Assembly (NCBI RefSeq): GCF_014851395.1
Contig: NW_024040707.1
Location: 10,266,187-10,330,186, forward strand
Direction of reading: 5' to 3'
DNA length: 64,000 bases
Origin: Micropterus salmoides
Lineage: Eukaryota; Chordata; Actinopteri; Centrarchiformes; Centrarchidae
Of the stretch, positions 35,701 through 48,634 are shown one piece after another (the first letter of the stretch is position 1; each line of letters opens with the position of its first letter). Both the position numbers and the translations under genes were made by a program. Below the pieces are notes generated by a model. It worked only from the letters and a program-made list of their open reading frames with translations. It did not search any database and was not told the origin of the DNA.

Positions 35701-38380
35701 ATCTGCCAGCAGAATAAAACAAATGCTTGCCATGTACCTGAGCCTCCAAAGGTAATTATGGAGAGCTGGGAACTTTAGGATAGTGGCTGTGCAGCAGTAC
35801 TCTTTTTGAGTCTTTTTGAATGAAACTTCATTTTCACAAAGTTAAACTATCTTTAAAGCACCACATGATAGGAGCGTACTAAAAAATGTTCCACTGTTTA
35901 CTAAAGGGTTTTTACTATTTACTCTCTCTGTGACAAACAAATTGTTAATTCCATGCTAACAATGTCAAGAGATTACTAGTGCATGCTTTACAGAAAGCAC
36001 ATTATCTGAACCCCCAAAAAAGACCTTAAAGCAACTGATGGAAATAATGAGCAGGGCAGATGTGATCCGTACTTTATCCTCACCTAACAAAGAGATTAAA
36101 AATGCAATGTGGAGCTCAAGCATACCGCAATCGCTGACTGTACTAAAAGAGGCTGGTTAAGTTAAGGGACAAACTTTATCTTTTTTTCTTAGACCACATC
36201 CAAATTAAGGTGTACATTTACTTACATTTCCTTACATGTTTCTAGAATTTATTCCAATTTACAGTAACAATAAACAATAGTCTGAGTTAGCAGTTTGTGT
36301 TCATAATGAGAAATAAAATGACCATTGATAATAAATTACAGTAAAATGATAATCTTGTATTGTTTAGTGTTTTCTCAAGTACATAAAAAAGGCTCTGTGC
36401 TGTCATTGAAAGTCTAAATAAATATATTATTGTTTATGTTCTTACCTAACATTATGCAAAACATATGCAATCCCTACTGTACCTACTACTACTACACATT
36501 TAGTGGCCTAGTCTGACTGACTAGCTTCATGTAATAATGCTTAAAATAGTGCTACATGTTTCCATCACCATGGCACTACTTGTCATTTAGTACTCATTCA
36601 TTATTCAGCATAGATTGAATGTCTACAGTTTGCTCATTACTAGTATCACTAAAAGCACCTGCAATTGTCAACTGTGGGCTAGCATGTCATGGAGAAAGTG
36701 CTGAGAGGGCATACCTTTCTTTTACCAGAATGCAGTATTAAGTAGCAGTATTTAGAGATGGCATTAGGACATAATGAGTTAAAAAATGTCTCTCTTAGAC
36801 CGGGCCAAGAAGCTGATGGGATTTTCATGCTAGACTGAATCTCAGATGCATTCGGCAGACAGCAACCGCTCAGGACATATTTGTTTGTTACTGATGTAGT
36901 AGTTAACAGCTGTTGCTGTATTCTGAAAAACAGAAAATGCCATGAATTCGGACAGTTGTTTGTTTTTTTTTTAGTTTACCTGGTGCCAAGAAGCATGTTA
37001 GATAGACAAAATGTGAAATTCTGGTTTGACACAAGAAAACATTTTAATATTTGCTTGAAAATTAGAAACAAATTACAGAAACCACAGCGCATGACGGTTC
37101 ATTTAAGGAAACAACTTGTCATCTGAATCTAATCTGTTTCAAAGTCAAACATGTTAAATTTGATTTTTTTTTGTTTATGTGTTCAAATTCCACTACAAAC
37201 AATTTAGATTCTAATGATTATGGTGGGCATTTTAATTATGTTTGTATAACACACATTAAGAGTTAATTTGAGTTCAAAGGGAGAGGGAATTTCTAGATAC
37301 AAATAAAATCCCTTCAGACAAGTGTAATAAGTAATTTAAAAGAGAAGACCATGCTGTGTCCCTTACAAGACCTACTTATTTAAGTCCCTGGATTTGGCTA
37401 ATAAAGCTGAAAATGCCCTTTGACCATTAAGTGAACTGATCTTATTTTCAGAGAAAGACTGATGATTCATACAGTATGCAGTCTCAAATGCACTAGAGGC
37501 TAAAAAGGGGGAAAAAGAAAGAAATGTAGAAAGGGAAAAGGGAAAGATAAGAGAAGAAGAAAGAGAGGGCAAAAAAGGAAGCGTTAACAAAGTGGAAACA
37601 GTGGAGAAGTATAGATGGAAAGCAGGATGTGATGAAGGTGGTGGTGTGCCAAAGTTATCCACTGATCCATGCCGAAACAGATGCATCTGATCACAGCAAA
37701 TCTCGGGCTTAGAGCATAAATACATAATAAACAAAAATTAATAGAGGCAAGCGGCATGCATGTGTTTCATCGGTCTGTGAGTTACCACTACAGTGACTGG
37801 AGCTGGGCAGAGGCATCCATATGGATGCTGCTTACAGAACAGACTTGTTAACATATCTCCTTCACTGCTCCTAGCAAAGCGTTACAGAGATGGAATACAT
37901 ATCAGCCACATTTAATAACAACAATACGAGTCTATGTGGGAGGGCTTTAAAAAAACAAAATATGATACAGCAAAACATTTCCTGCCAAGCATGATGTTCA
38001 TGCCAAATTGGATCAATATCTCTGGGCAACTGTTACTATGTAGTGCAAAGCACTTATTGTAATGTGCTGTACAGACTATATACAGTAAGTACTCAATACC
38101 TCGTAATGAAACAGTGATATAGAGGGAAATAGCTCAAGATATTGTAAACACAAACAATTTAACAATCTGGCAGATGTCAAAGGTCTCATATTATCCAGTA
38201 ACAACTGATCACAACTAATTCTGCAAGTGTTCTGAACAGAGATGTGGTGAAGCAATGAGCAGAACTCAGACCTTACATCTGAGTTCTATGGCTTGCAATT
38301 AGAACAACCATTTTTCCCACTAGTGCAGCAGAAAACACGAAGAAGTCAAGGATGATGAATTAGTCTAATGATTCCACAGT
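35701..38380. other. AT-rich non-coding stretch, nothing recognised
   Basis: Mostly AT-rich, with A/T homopolymers and one purine-rich run at about 37500-37590 on the plus strand that creates a Ser/Phe/Leu-rich minus-strand frame (37372-37734). No domain, repeat family or RNA gene was recognised. Confidence 0.65.
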
Positions 38381-39560
38381 AATATCGCTCAGAGACAGAG
38401 CTGGAGGAAATTGCTGTTCCCAAGCGAAAGGCCTAAAATTACCCCTTAAGATACGGTTGAACTTTTGCCATTGCACTCTGTTGCTATCATTATTCAGTGA
38501 ACCCTCTTGTTTGTGTTGGTATCAATTGGTCGTATCGCTGCCTCCTATGGCCATCATGGCAACGTTCTCTAATTCTCTCTTTCACCTTCTCTCTCTTTTG
38601 TCCTCTCCTGTCTATGTGATCTTATGTTATAACAAGCACACAAATCCCAGTGGGATGCTAATGCTTGCTGCTGCCTCCACCCCCCTCTATCTCCCTCTCT
38701 TTTCCCTCTGTCTGCTTGTCACATATGACTGCCCCATCTGAGTCAAGTCTGGGGCATGACAGAGTACGTATGTATTGCATAGGCAGTCTCAGATGGCTGG
38801 CCTCTGCAGTGGAAGAGAAAGGGCAGCGGCAAACATGATAGAAAACACAACACACACATGCGTAATGCCATGAGGCCTCCGGGGTGAAGGGCACAAGGGT
38901 CAATCCAGCAGTTCAGTGGTGAACGCTAATTAGTGCACAGCTCTGACCTTGACAAGCCATCCTTTCTCTTCCGTCAAGTGGCAGTTGTTGCCACAATGCA
39001 ACACAAAGTGAAAGAAAAGCCTCAGCTGAATGAGATCTATTGATGGCATGGTGAGCAGTGAAGAGGCAAGGAGACAGGAATAAAAACATCCCCAAAACGC
39101 TTGACGTACTCCCTCAGCAACTTGCTGTGACTTTGGCTTGTTTCACCCTCATTTGAATGCATTACACAATCTCAGAATACAAAAACACAAACCTCAATAA
39201 ATAAGGCCTGTGTGTGTGCCAGTCTGGGCCGATCTGGGCCTTTCAGCCCACTCTGCATGATTAACAGAGGTAGCAACATTTTGCTTGAATAAATTAGAAA
39301 CTCCACTGCCTATCTACTTTTAAGGGTGAGGGAGAGGGAGATACACAACTGATATGTCTTTGCTTGCAGAATATCCAAAGGCCCTGGTAATTGAATTTTC
39401 ACAAAAATTCCATGTTTACGCCACAACAAAAGAAATTAGATAAAGCACGAGAAAGCGGCAGAAATGAAATGTGGCTGTCACAAAAATAACTCGATGCAAA
39501 GCCCTTCAAAGTTAATATATTAGAAACTGCCTTTCTCTCACCTGATGCACAGTCAGCAAA
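38381..39560. promoter_or_regulatory. Candidate regulatory cluster
   Basis: About 38900-39140 contains GTGAACGCTAATTAGTGCAC and GCAGTTGTTGCCACAATGC. About 39220-39560 contains CTGCATGATTAACAGAGG, GGTAATTGAATTTTCAC and AAGAAATTAGATAAAGCACG. Both blocks are repeat-free with high word complexity, the look of vertebrate conserved non-coding elements. The Leu/Ser-rich frame at 38457-38741 follows C/T-rich sequence and is discounted. Confidence 0.35.
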
Positions 39561-41017
39561 ACAGAAATCCAAAAGTGAAAAAAAACATACTGTCTCTTAC
39601 TTTAAATTCTGATCAGAGAATGTCTCAATATTCAAAACAAATATTGTTTCTGTCTCTATCAGTTTATTATGTGTTGAAAAAGAATTACCTAGTAGAATCA
39701 AACACACCCACACCCAAGACCTGAGAAAACATTCAGTACCGGGCAAGACAGTCTGCTCCCTTTATCATGTCAAAAAGCACTTACTCGGCTGAAATCTCAT
39801 TTTACTGTTATACCTATCAATATTACAATTATGTCTTACTACACAGGACGGTGAGTTTCAAACAGAGCTGAAGAAAGAGGGAGGACCACAGACCAAACTG
39901 ATGTACCATATTTACACCATGTTCAGACCAAAAATAGAATAAAAATGTGTTAGTGTGGTCGCATTAGTACAGGTATTGATGAAAAATTAACCAGTCCATT
40001 TTAAAGGTTTATTAAAAGCCAAAAAACTGCACAGTGGTTTATACTGCTATGAGACAACTCTGGAAACGTATCACGGCAGCAACAATTTTGTCCTCCGTCT
40101 CAATGCTTGTGTGGTCAATTGCGTAATTAGCACAGTGCTACAAGGTATTCTAGATAGAATGTATGCTTGTGTGGCCAGATGCTGATGCAAAGGTTGATCC
40201 AGATCAACAGACAATGCTGCACTTTCTGCCAGGAACCTCAACTGAATGGGGAGGCTGCCTTTTTTTGACAACGTGGTACTGGCTGGACTCGCAACTGACA
40301 TTTTTGTTTTTTAAAAGTATAAAAAATTGATGCAGCAGAAACAGAGATATGCTCTTTTTTTCTCCACACATTCTTCTTGCTTGTTCTTTCTTGTGTCCAC
40401 ATACATTGCTATTCTAAAAACAGACCAGAAATGTTGTTTTTATTAAGGATACTTTATAGCTCAGCCTATTGCTATGTAACATTTTATTGTGAGCAATGGC
40501 TGCAACTATAGTACAGTACATTATAACATAACATTGTAGACACTAATAGTAACTACAGGATAAACACAGAGCTCCTGGTGGTACAGTAGCATTTCTAAAT
40601 AGTGTGCCTTTTTCCTAGTTACATTCTTGCATTTGACTTTTTCATTAGGTGTTTCATGTATAATGGAAGCCAGAGGGAATAGGGAAGAATGTAAATTAAG
40701 AGTCAAGCTTGTTAGTAGGCCAGTTTGACTGTTTACATGATCAACGTAACAATTCATGGTGGAAGTTTCTCTATCTTTCTGCCAGTATTTGGCACGGGGT
40801 GTTCAGCTCGTCTCGGTGCACTCACTCAACCCCCTTTTAGGCTGTCTGTTCCTGTTGTCCTCTTCATCTCCTCCTCCCCCTCCTATATCTGCCTTCAATT
40901 GGAGACCTGTGGGTCAAGGTCCCTGTGCCACAGATGTGGAACACTGAGTTTTCAGGCCAAAGCTTCCTAAGCATCAGAGCAAGTGGCCTAACAAGGAAGA
41001 CTCTGAAGAACAACTGG
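39561..41017. other. Non-coding stretch, nothing recognised
   Basis: AT-rich with several T and A runs. Short open frames without domains. A C/T-rich segment at about 40855-40890. Confidence 0.65.
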
Positions 41018-41170
41018 CATTACATTTTATTCATTTAGCTGACGCTTTTATCCAAAGCGATACATGTCAGAGGTCACACGCAACTAGGGGTTAAGTGTCT
41101 TGCTCAGGGACACAATGGTGGATCTCCCACACTAAAGTCAAGCATCTTATCTATGCGCCATTACCACCCA
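41018..41170 (-). mobile_element. tRNA-derived SINE copy, B box deleted
   Basis: On the plus strand it begins with CATTTAGCTGACGCTTTTAT and CCAAAGCGATACATGTCAGA, the complement of the common fish SINE tail GTCGCTTTGGATAAAAGCGTC. It ends with CTTATCTATGCGCCATTACC, the complement of a tRNA-like head. Compared with the copy at 63470-63672 it lacks roughly 25 bases, including the B box. Confidence 0.75.
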
Positions 41171-42944
41171 TTTATATAAAGAACATGTATGCAACCTCAA
41201 TGTTGCTATATTTAAAAGTATCATCATTCTACTGCAACGTCTCCTGCCGCTGTCTGCACCATATGACCCCTGGTACCATTGGAAAGCTCTCTCTCTGCTG
41301 CACAATGCTGTCGGATACAAATATGGTCATTTCCTTTGTACCAGCAACCAACCGTAAAAGTACAGAGACAGATTTAAGCTTAGCGTGAAATCTGATTGTC
41401 CAGCGTTTTTTCTGACAACGTGATTGGTTTAGGTGCGTAACGTGACATTTCTTGGTTTAGCTTTCCATGGGTGGCTCTGTCTGTTCTGTTCTGTTGACAG
41501 TATTTTTTGATTTATGAAATAATAAAAAGAGATATCCAAAGTCCCCTCTGTAAAAACAGAGTAGAATGTGTCAACAAAATAAAACAATAATTTTGAACCT
41601 GACTTAATCCGGTGTTCAGATTTTAGTTCTTGAAATATACGCAAATTAGCGCATTAGACACTAATTTGCATATTTAAACATAATATTTCAGAAAACCTGT
41701 AATACAAAAAATTAATGTCTTAATGTAAGTAATCAACTAGGAAAGTTTCATTATGATATAAATTAGTTACAGTTAGCCTTAGATAACTATTAAGCGCACT
41801 ACTTTATGAGCTCCTCAAGCACAAAACTTCATGAGCTTAAGTGCTGCATGATAAATAACTTAAGAGACTTAAAATCAACAGAGATAACCAATGTCCTTGG
41901 CACCTCTTAGGTATGTGGGTGGAGTACAAGAGTGTTGCGTGAAGTGTGTTGTGTGAGTAGGTATCCATAAGGGAACTGAGCCATGTCTGTGTGCTCAGCA
42001 GAGTACATCAGGACTGAAAGGGACATCAAAGAGTGACGACAAAGGATTATGATAAGCGTGAGGTGTGTTCGTGTAGTTATGTGTAGGTGTTGGAGTAACT
42101 CTCCAGTCACAGGGTTAATGACTACTGTAATGGGGGAGGACTTCTCACTTTCCTGCTGGCCATTCATAGTGTGACATTTCCCTGTCAGTAGAGCAGAGTC
42201 TGGGAAGGGGGGTGTTCAATCCAACGGATAATGGGTATGAACACAGGAATAAAATTTATCATGCATATTAAACCACAAAGATGGCCTCTGAATATACAGA
42301 GTGCATAAAAGGATGCACAGAATGTGGTGGGAAAACAAAAAGAGGGGAAGAAACCATAAAGAGAGGAAAGCCCGGGCCTGAGCCAGCCCTCCCCCAGCTG
42401 GGCGATAAAGATGACTGATATCTGCTCCACTTTCAGCCCAATCTCTTAAATGCTAAGAGGAGCCAAGGATAGGAGCTAAGAGAAAGGAGAGGGAAATGGG
42501 CAGAAGGTACTGCAACTCTTTCTCCCTTGACTGTTTAAATGCAGACATTGCACTATCTTCATCACTTTACCCCGCCTTGCCTCCCTGTCTCCTCCTATAT
42601 CTCTGACTAACACACTCATGTTTGTGGTGGCAGACAAACACCAACATCAGGTCCCTGGGCAGATGTGCTTCCCAGTGTTCTCCACAGAAAACGGATTGTT
42701 CAAATGCTGAATAATTACCATGATAATCATCTCCATCCCACAAGAGTCTGAAAATGCATACCTGACATCTGACATTTGGTACCCATGGCTCCTCTCTCAA
42801 TCTGCATAATCACATCCCAACCTAATTTCCATGCATATGTTTGGGGAAAAAACAGAGGTTGAATTTTTTGCTTTGTGGTGTGGGCACGGAAGGCATAAGA
42901 TACCACAATACAGTGTATGCACATAAGAGCCAAAACAATTACTC
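41171..42944. other. Non-coding stretch with an inverted AT-rich motif
   Basis: No gene is supported. At about 41640-41673, GCAAATTAG and CTAATTTGC form perfect 9-base inverted arms around an 11-base spacer. An enhancer-like word cluster (GGGCGATAAAGATGACTGAT) lies near 42400. The rest is ordinary. Confidence 0.5.
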
Positions 42945-43090
42945 AGTTATCTGCAACTGGTTTAATTATCTGTTAATCGTCAAGCAAAAATAGTGAAATA
43001 GAAGTACTTAAACAGTAATAACATAGTTGGCTTTTGGACTTGTGATTGAACAAAACAAGACATCACCTTGGACTCCGAGAAACTGTGATG
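42945..43090. mobile_element. Fragment of an interspersed repeat shared with 50.1-50.5 kb
   Basis: CTTTTGGACTTGTGATTGAA then CAAAACAAGACATCACCTTG matches the 50.4 kb copy (TATTGGACTTTTGGTCAGAC, AAAACAGGACATAAG, ATGTCACCTTGAGCTC). The left part TTAATTATCTGTTAATCG matches the other copy's right end in inverted orientation. It also resembles a very common percomorph repeat from memory. It is diverged and truncated. Confidence 0.5.
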
Positions 43091-44600
43091 CGTATGTTTG
43101 ATGTTTCATGCATATGATTTTGCAATAGACTGAATCAGCTGCAAAAATACAAACAAAAAAATTATTAAAAAAAAAAAATTTTTTTTTAAATTAAATGTAT
43201 CATAAGCTACAGCCCTAATGCACATTACTGCAACCGACAGTGGTGATACTTCCTTTGTACTTTACTGTACCACCAAAAGGTATCAAACATTGTGTTGAGG
43301 CTTTGGACAATACTCTACTTGTCACCTTTGATATATAAAGCCTCTATGTATTAGAGGGATGGTACAAGAAAACAATTATTTTCTTTTTGATAAGATCTTC
43401 ATGTACTACAATCAGGTACAGCGATGGGCAAAAATATAGCAGCTCCTTTATGAGACTTTCTGAAAGGACAAACATTTTCAATACTATGGATCATTTTCTG
43501 GCCATTATTATTGTAAGTTGCACAAATGCATTTACATCTCAGTGCAGTCCAAAGGCATTGGAACATTTATTTTTTTCAGTGTTTCAGTTCTGTACTGAAA
43601 CACAGTGAACTTGAAATGAAACAATGACTTTGATGTTACAGTGCTGTTTTACAGTATTCACATTCATTTTGGCTTAACAATGTTGGACCATTTTTGTTTT
43701 AATTATAGGACAACAACAACAATAATAATAATAATAATAATAATAATAAGGACAAATACAGCAGGACAAAGATCCTAGTAATCCTAGGTATTCAATGACC
43801 TGAACATCTTCATAGCAAATGCAACATGACTGAAATAACATGACTACATTTTCTGATTTAGATTCAGAATTTGATAACATTTTTGCATGTTAGTAAATTA
43901 CATAACTGCTGTATCATAATATATTTTTACAACACAAATTGAACTGGGTACCGTATCATTTATACATTGATGGCAATGACAATTAAATGGCAATGATGAT
44001 AATGATAACAACTTGGCAAGTGACAATTAGGAATCCACGCTAATGCCTGTTTAGATGGAGTTCAAAAAGTATACTTGTATGCCTCTTGTTTCTTTTAAAT
44101 GAAGGCAGTCTGAGTCGAAGAGCTCCACCTCAACCGAGCCCCACTCCAATGCAGTGGGGTTTTTTATCAACATTATCGCTACACTCTGACTTGGGTATTG
44201 TGGAACTGTGCCAGTGCATCAAGAGCAGTTTGTTTTCAATGTTCAAGTATGCACTGAAATATAATATCTAATAAAAACATGCTAAAAAACTATTTAGAAG
44301 GAGATTTTATATGAATGTGTATCTCTGGGTTTCATAGAACATCTTTGCTGTCCCGAAACAGCTTGCATGGGATCTGCAACACTGAGACAGCACAGTATAT
44401 CAATTACCTCAGTAGTGCTTATGCTACTGCAATGCACACTAAGCTATTTTTCACACATTTAAGACATTTATAAGACATTAGGAGATAACAAGTTGGAAAT
44501 GGTGAGAAGTGATTAGGCAGAGCACTTGACAGATATGAGAAATGTAGTTAGTCCCTGTTTAGCACTTGTACAGTATGTCTTAGTCTGAAGGTAAAGCAAG
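43091..44600. other. AT-rich non-coding stretch with AAT microsatellite
   Basis: An A/T block with self-complementary poly-A/poly-T lies at about 43160-43190. A (CAA)3 run at 43711-43719 is followed by (AAT)n at 43721-43749. No gene was recognised. Confidence 0.7.
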
Positions 44601-45780
44601 CGGGGGCTTCTTCTCCCCCTTCTCCACTATCCTCAACACAACACATGGCCCACTCACATATTCACAGCTCTGCAGAGCAGCTTGGCTTCAGCGTGAGCTC
44701 CAATCCCTCTCACTCGGAATCACGCTGTGATGGGACAGCAGTCCAGCCTCTCATATTTCCTCAAAAGGACAGTCACTGATACAAAGCTTGACTGGCAGCC
44801 AGATCCATCTCTGTAGCTTTTTGTTGCCTCCACCTGAGAGAAAAGCCCTTAAACTGTGATGGCCACTCACTCCCCTGAAAGCGTATTGTGGGCTTTATTA
44901 CAGAGTGGCTCAAGTGAAGTGTCGCCCCACAGAGGATCATCTGATGTGGCCCACCATGGGGTGCCTGTGTTTCATGTGTTACACATTGCAGACCCAACAA
45001 TGCAGGCCCTCCCCATGTCTCTCCCTCTCTTTGTTTCTCATTATTGAGCTAAATGGAATTAAGAGCTTTTCTATTGGGATCCTTTTTTCTGCACTCGCCC
45101 TTTTGAACAACCTGAGGGGGATTTTAACATGCTATTACCCTTTGACACAGTGCCGGTATTGGAAGTAGGAGAGTTGTGAGGTATTTAGCCAGGGCTCCAG
45201 ACAGTAAAATGGAAGGCAGGAAAAGACCTGCTCTCTCCTGCGAGAAGAGATGAAGAGGGCGCCTGGGGGCAGCAGGGGTGGAAGGCCCCAGCCTGGGCCC
45301 TGTCCACTGCAACCTGCCAGACACAGCCTGAATCCCATTTATTCCTGGTGACCTTAAATAAAATGCTGGCTACCCCTGTGGGCCCCATGTGAGGCCAAAA
45401 CCAAATGGGCTGTGTTCTGTACTATTTCTACCCCACTGCTAGAGAAAATGAGCTTTATCTGTGGGGGAACTTGGGGCCATGTGACTAAATGCCCCCTTCC
45501 CTGCATGAGTTTCCCCACTAACTCCATTCCGTTGTTAATCTGCGAAACTGTCGCCTTTTAATTACAGGCTTTTGGTATTGGAATGCTGCAACGTAGAAAC
45601 CTTTTGATTAATTTTGCAAAGTCTCAGCTTTTAAATCAATAGGGCAGCTGGACAGTTTGCAAGTTGAGACATATTAAACTCCCTTATGATGAAAATGTAC
45701 ACATACACTCTTCACACACGTTCCCCAAAGTGACAAGGCAGCTATCTGACAAATATGTCACTTAATTACAGCAAAGGAAC
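44601..45780. promoter_or_regulatory. Candidate conserved non-coding cluster
   Basis: About 44880-45170 contains TCTCATTATTGAGCTAAATG and GAATTAAGAGCTTTTCTATT. About 45340-45670 contains ACCTTAAATAAAATGCTGGC, GTTGTTAATCTGCG, CCTTTTAATTACAGGC and TTGATTAATTTTGC. These are long, repeat-free, word-rich blocks with many homeodomain/POU-type cores. They are among the strongest enhancer-like segments by eye. Not verified by alignment. Confidence 0.45.
45259..45271 (+). promoter_or_regulatory. CTCF-like motif
   Basis: GCGCCTGGGGGCA agrees with CCRSYAGRKGGCR at 11 of 13 positions. It lies between two enhancer-like blocks. Sequence match only. Confidence 0.35.
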
Positions 45781-46990
45781 CAATAAAATAAATATGTAAT
45801 CCTAGTTAAGTAATCCTTAATTAAGTTAGGTTGTCAAGCACTGAGCGGTGACATGTTTTAGAGAGGTGAGAAATTGTTAGATGGAGCTCAGTGTGTGTCT
45901 TTCTATATCTGTCAAGGACTCACAACGAATAATACTATGTATCACAAATTCATATCAAGTGCTTTGATATTTGAAACCAGTTAAAACTGGTAACTCTAAT
46001 GTTTCAGTTAATAAATCATTAATTTCAAGACAGAGCCTGTGGACTGGAAGCGACGATTTCACACCACGTTTGTATTTTCATGCACTGAAATCAAGCATAA
46101 GCTCAGTTGTATCACACTTCACTAGCTGCCACATTTGCCATGCTTTGCATTGGTTGATTCGCATAAACAGCAGGCGTCCACAAGAGCTGCACCACATTGC
46201 TTTAGACAGCTTGCCACTGCCAACAATGGGAATACATTTATATATTTAGCCTTTAATTCATTAACCTAATTTATAAGTTGCTTGGTTTATTTGTTGATTC
46301 ATTTCTTTGTGCTGTCTTAACCTTATTTCTTTCCCCACCTATTTGCCTGGGACTTACAAATTATATGAAATTTCCAGTCTAAACTAAGAAAGTTGCCTAT
46401 CCATCAAGGGCACCTCTTTGTCAAATGAACCCACGCAGGGTACTGGCAGTTTTCAAGTGCCCACCACACGTCCATGCAGAGCCAAAGTCTGCGAGCAACT
46501 CTAATTAAAGTGGAGTTAATCACAAATAGCTGGATAGGGCCACAATTGAGGCATATGTTAAGAATGAATTACTAATTAGAGCGGCAAGCAGTGAGACAAG
46601 TCCCAGACTGCTTGAGAAGTCTCGGCACGTTACTAATATATGAAAAGGTATAAACAAACAGCAATCTGGTTGTTTAGCTCCTCCACCCCACTTACAAGGA
46701 TCCAATTATGGCAGATCCCTGGAGCCGCCAATACAATCAGGCAAGAGTGAGTCGGCGTTATGATTAACTGAGAAGGCCACATACTCTCTGGCTGCTCCAG
46801 CCAGCCAGCAGGCCTCCTTTGACAGGGGCGGTTATGTGGCTCAGTGAGCCCCAGGGCTCCACTCCCAAAACAGGCCATTGGAGAGCCCAACACAACAACA
46901 AAACACAGCCCAAGCCTCAGTTACGGCATTCAGGCAGCGTTGTAATATGTACAAGCTAATTCACTGGATGGCTTGCTTTTATAGGGCGCC
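45781..46990. promoter_or_regulatory. Candidate conserved non-coding block at 46.4-46.9 kb
   Basis: After ordinary sequence to about 46340, a unique block holds AACTCTAATTAAAGTGGAGT, GAGTTAATCACAAATAGC, GAATTACTAATTAGAGCGGC, GGATCCAATTATGGCAG and CGTTATGATTAACTGAG within about 350 bases. The density of TAAT cores in otherwise complex sequence fits a developmental enhancer. It is inferred only. Confidence 0.45.
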
Positions 46991-48370
46991 CCACAGGGTG
47001 TGGTATAACACACAATTAACACTGTAAATTCATTGAACAATGCTTATGGTACTGATGTGTTGTGGGAACACACCTGTTCCTTGTTCAGCACCTTATGACC
47101 AAAAACCCTTATATTTGACAACTGAGCATTTTTTCTTTTACACCAGAAAGACAAAAATGCAGCTGAAGCTTCCTATCAGCTCACAATCACAAGATCACAG
47201 AATCTGCTAATCTTTGATGACAGCGTTTTGTCCGATCAGCTGGTAGGTTTTGGGACTTGAACCTCCACCTGTGCACACCACAAGCAAAAGTACCTTCTAA
47301 GCAGAACAGCTGTTGAACAGGATAATTCTATATCAAATCCTTTCCAGTGTCAGCCCGCATCCATACATCCAACTGTGCTTTTCACCACACTTTCAGCAGG
47401 AATATCAGTGTGCAGCCGAGAGGTAAGCTGGGCAATGGATGAAATGTGCTTTTTTTGACATTTATCATTCAGTGCTGGAGGTCGTGTACAGTTAGCCATC
47501 TGGATCCTAGGGAACTGTAAAAAAAAATAAAATAAAACAAAACCTCTCCCTGATAACACACTGTAAAGAGCAATTGAGTCAGAGACAGAAGGAAAAATGT
47601 CGTGTTCCTGTGCACATCTAGCTTTACCACAGAGGTAATGAATAAAATAACGAGAATAAGAGAATAAATTGTTTTCATGTATTCTGTGTAACAGGTTATG
47701 TGTTTAACAGCTGTAAATGGAGTGTATGTGCAATAATGGTAAAGTTAGGCACGTACTAGCATGTTTAAATATTACATGTTGCTGTTTCTCTTCTTCTCCC
47801 CACAGGCAGTATGTTGTACACTTTTGTAAACTCAAAGTAGAGACAGGATCACTCAGATCATCACCAGCCATCCGGCGCTAACAAGAAAGACACCTACAGA
47901 CACGCCACTGGAGGTGAACAGCATGATATAGTCAGTCCTGTACACACACACAGATACACACACACAATAACAGGGCACTCAGCAGGTGGGAAGCAGCGTG
48001 ATCCAGCCTTAACTTTAACTTGTGTGGTGCTGCCTATGAGGCTGTCAATGACACAGCCCACTTCTGCTGCTTTGTTTACTTTACTCTGAGCCAATGGGCT
48101 TAATGGGAAAAAAGGCTTTCCACTCCACTTCAATTAGAGATGTGGATTGGTACCCGTCCTTATTCCATAAGGAAGCCACTGAACCTTCAAAAGTCCAAAT
48201 TCTCATTCCTTAATCTGATCTGGATCTTCCTCCCGCCCCGCTTCTCGTTTGTTCTCAGTTAAAATGTGGCAGATATGAATGTGTCTATATGTGTGTGTGC
48301 ACTTGTGTGTTTTAAAGTGCTCATGTTAGTACAGAAGCACTGGCTGGCCAAGTCCTTGCTCCCTTCCCCT
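46991..48370. other. Non-coding stretch, little recognised
   Basis: No gene is supported. An acceptor-like CTTCTTCTCCCCACAG ends at about 47805, followed by a 24-codon open stretch to a stop; this is too short to call. A CA-rich patch lies at about 47943-47967. Confidence 0.55.
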
Positions 48371-48540
48371 ATGATTAATATGCGGGCTTATGGTGGAGCT
48401 GCAGGGACAAGGAGGAGGTCGAGACTGGAGATTTTTCTGTGGTTTAATTAGTGCATTCCTGGCAAATTCTCCATCCGTAATTACGGCCTGGGTTCTTTCT
48501 GACCTTTTCGGTATTTTCTGCATGTTTGGCTTTTATCTGA
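48371..48540. promoter_or_regulatory. Candidate conserved non-coding element
   Basis: GTGGTTTAATTAGTGCATTC, with CTGGCAAATTC and CCGTAATTACGGCCTGGG, is repeat-free. It includes a palindromic CCGTAATTACGG (48475-48486) and a TEAD-type CATTCC word. It overlaps a 140-codon frame without domains. Inference from appearance. Confidence 0.4.
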
Positions 48541-48593
48541 TCATGTTTTATTCAGGATCTTTGTTGTGTACATTCTGTTCAGCCTGTCTCCGA

Positions 48594-48634
48594 TGCTGCT
48601 GCTGCTGCAAAAAAAAACAAAAACAAAAAAACAC
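48594..48634. repeat. (GCT)n followed by A-rich run
   Basis: About five GCT/TGC trinucleotides (48594-48608) run into a poly-A stretch interrupted by C (to about 48634). This gives a Cys-Lys-rich artefact in one frame. Confidence 0.9.
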
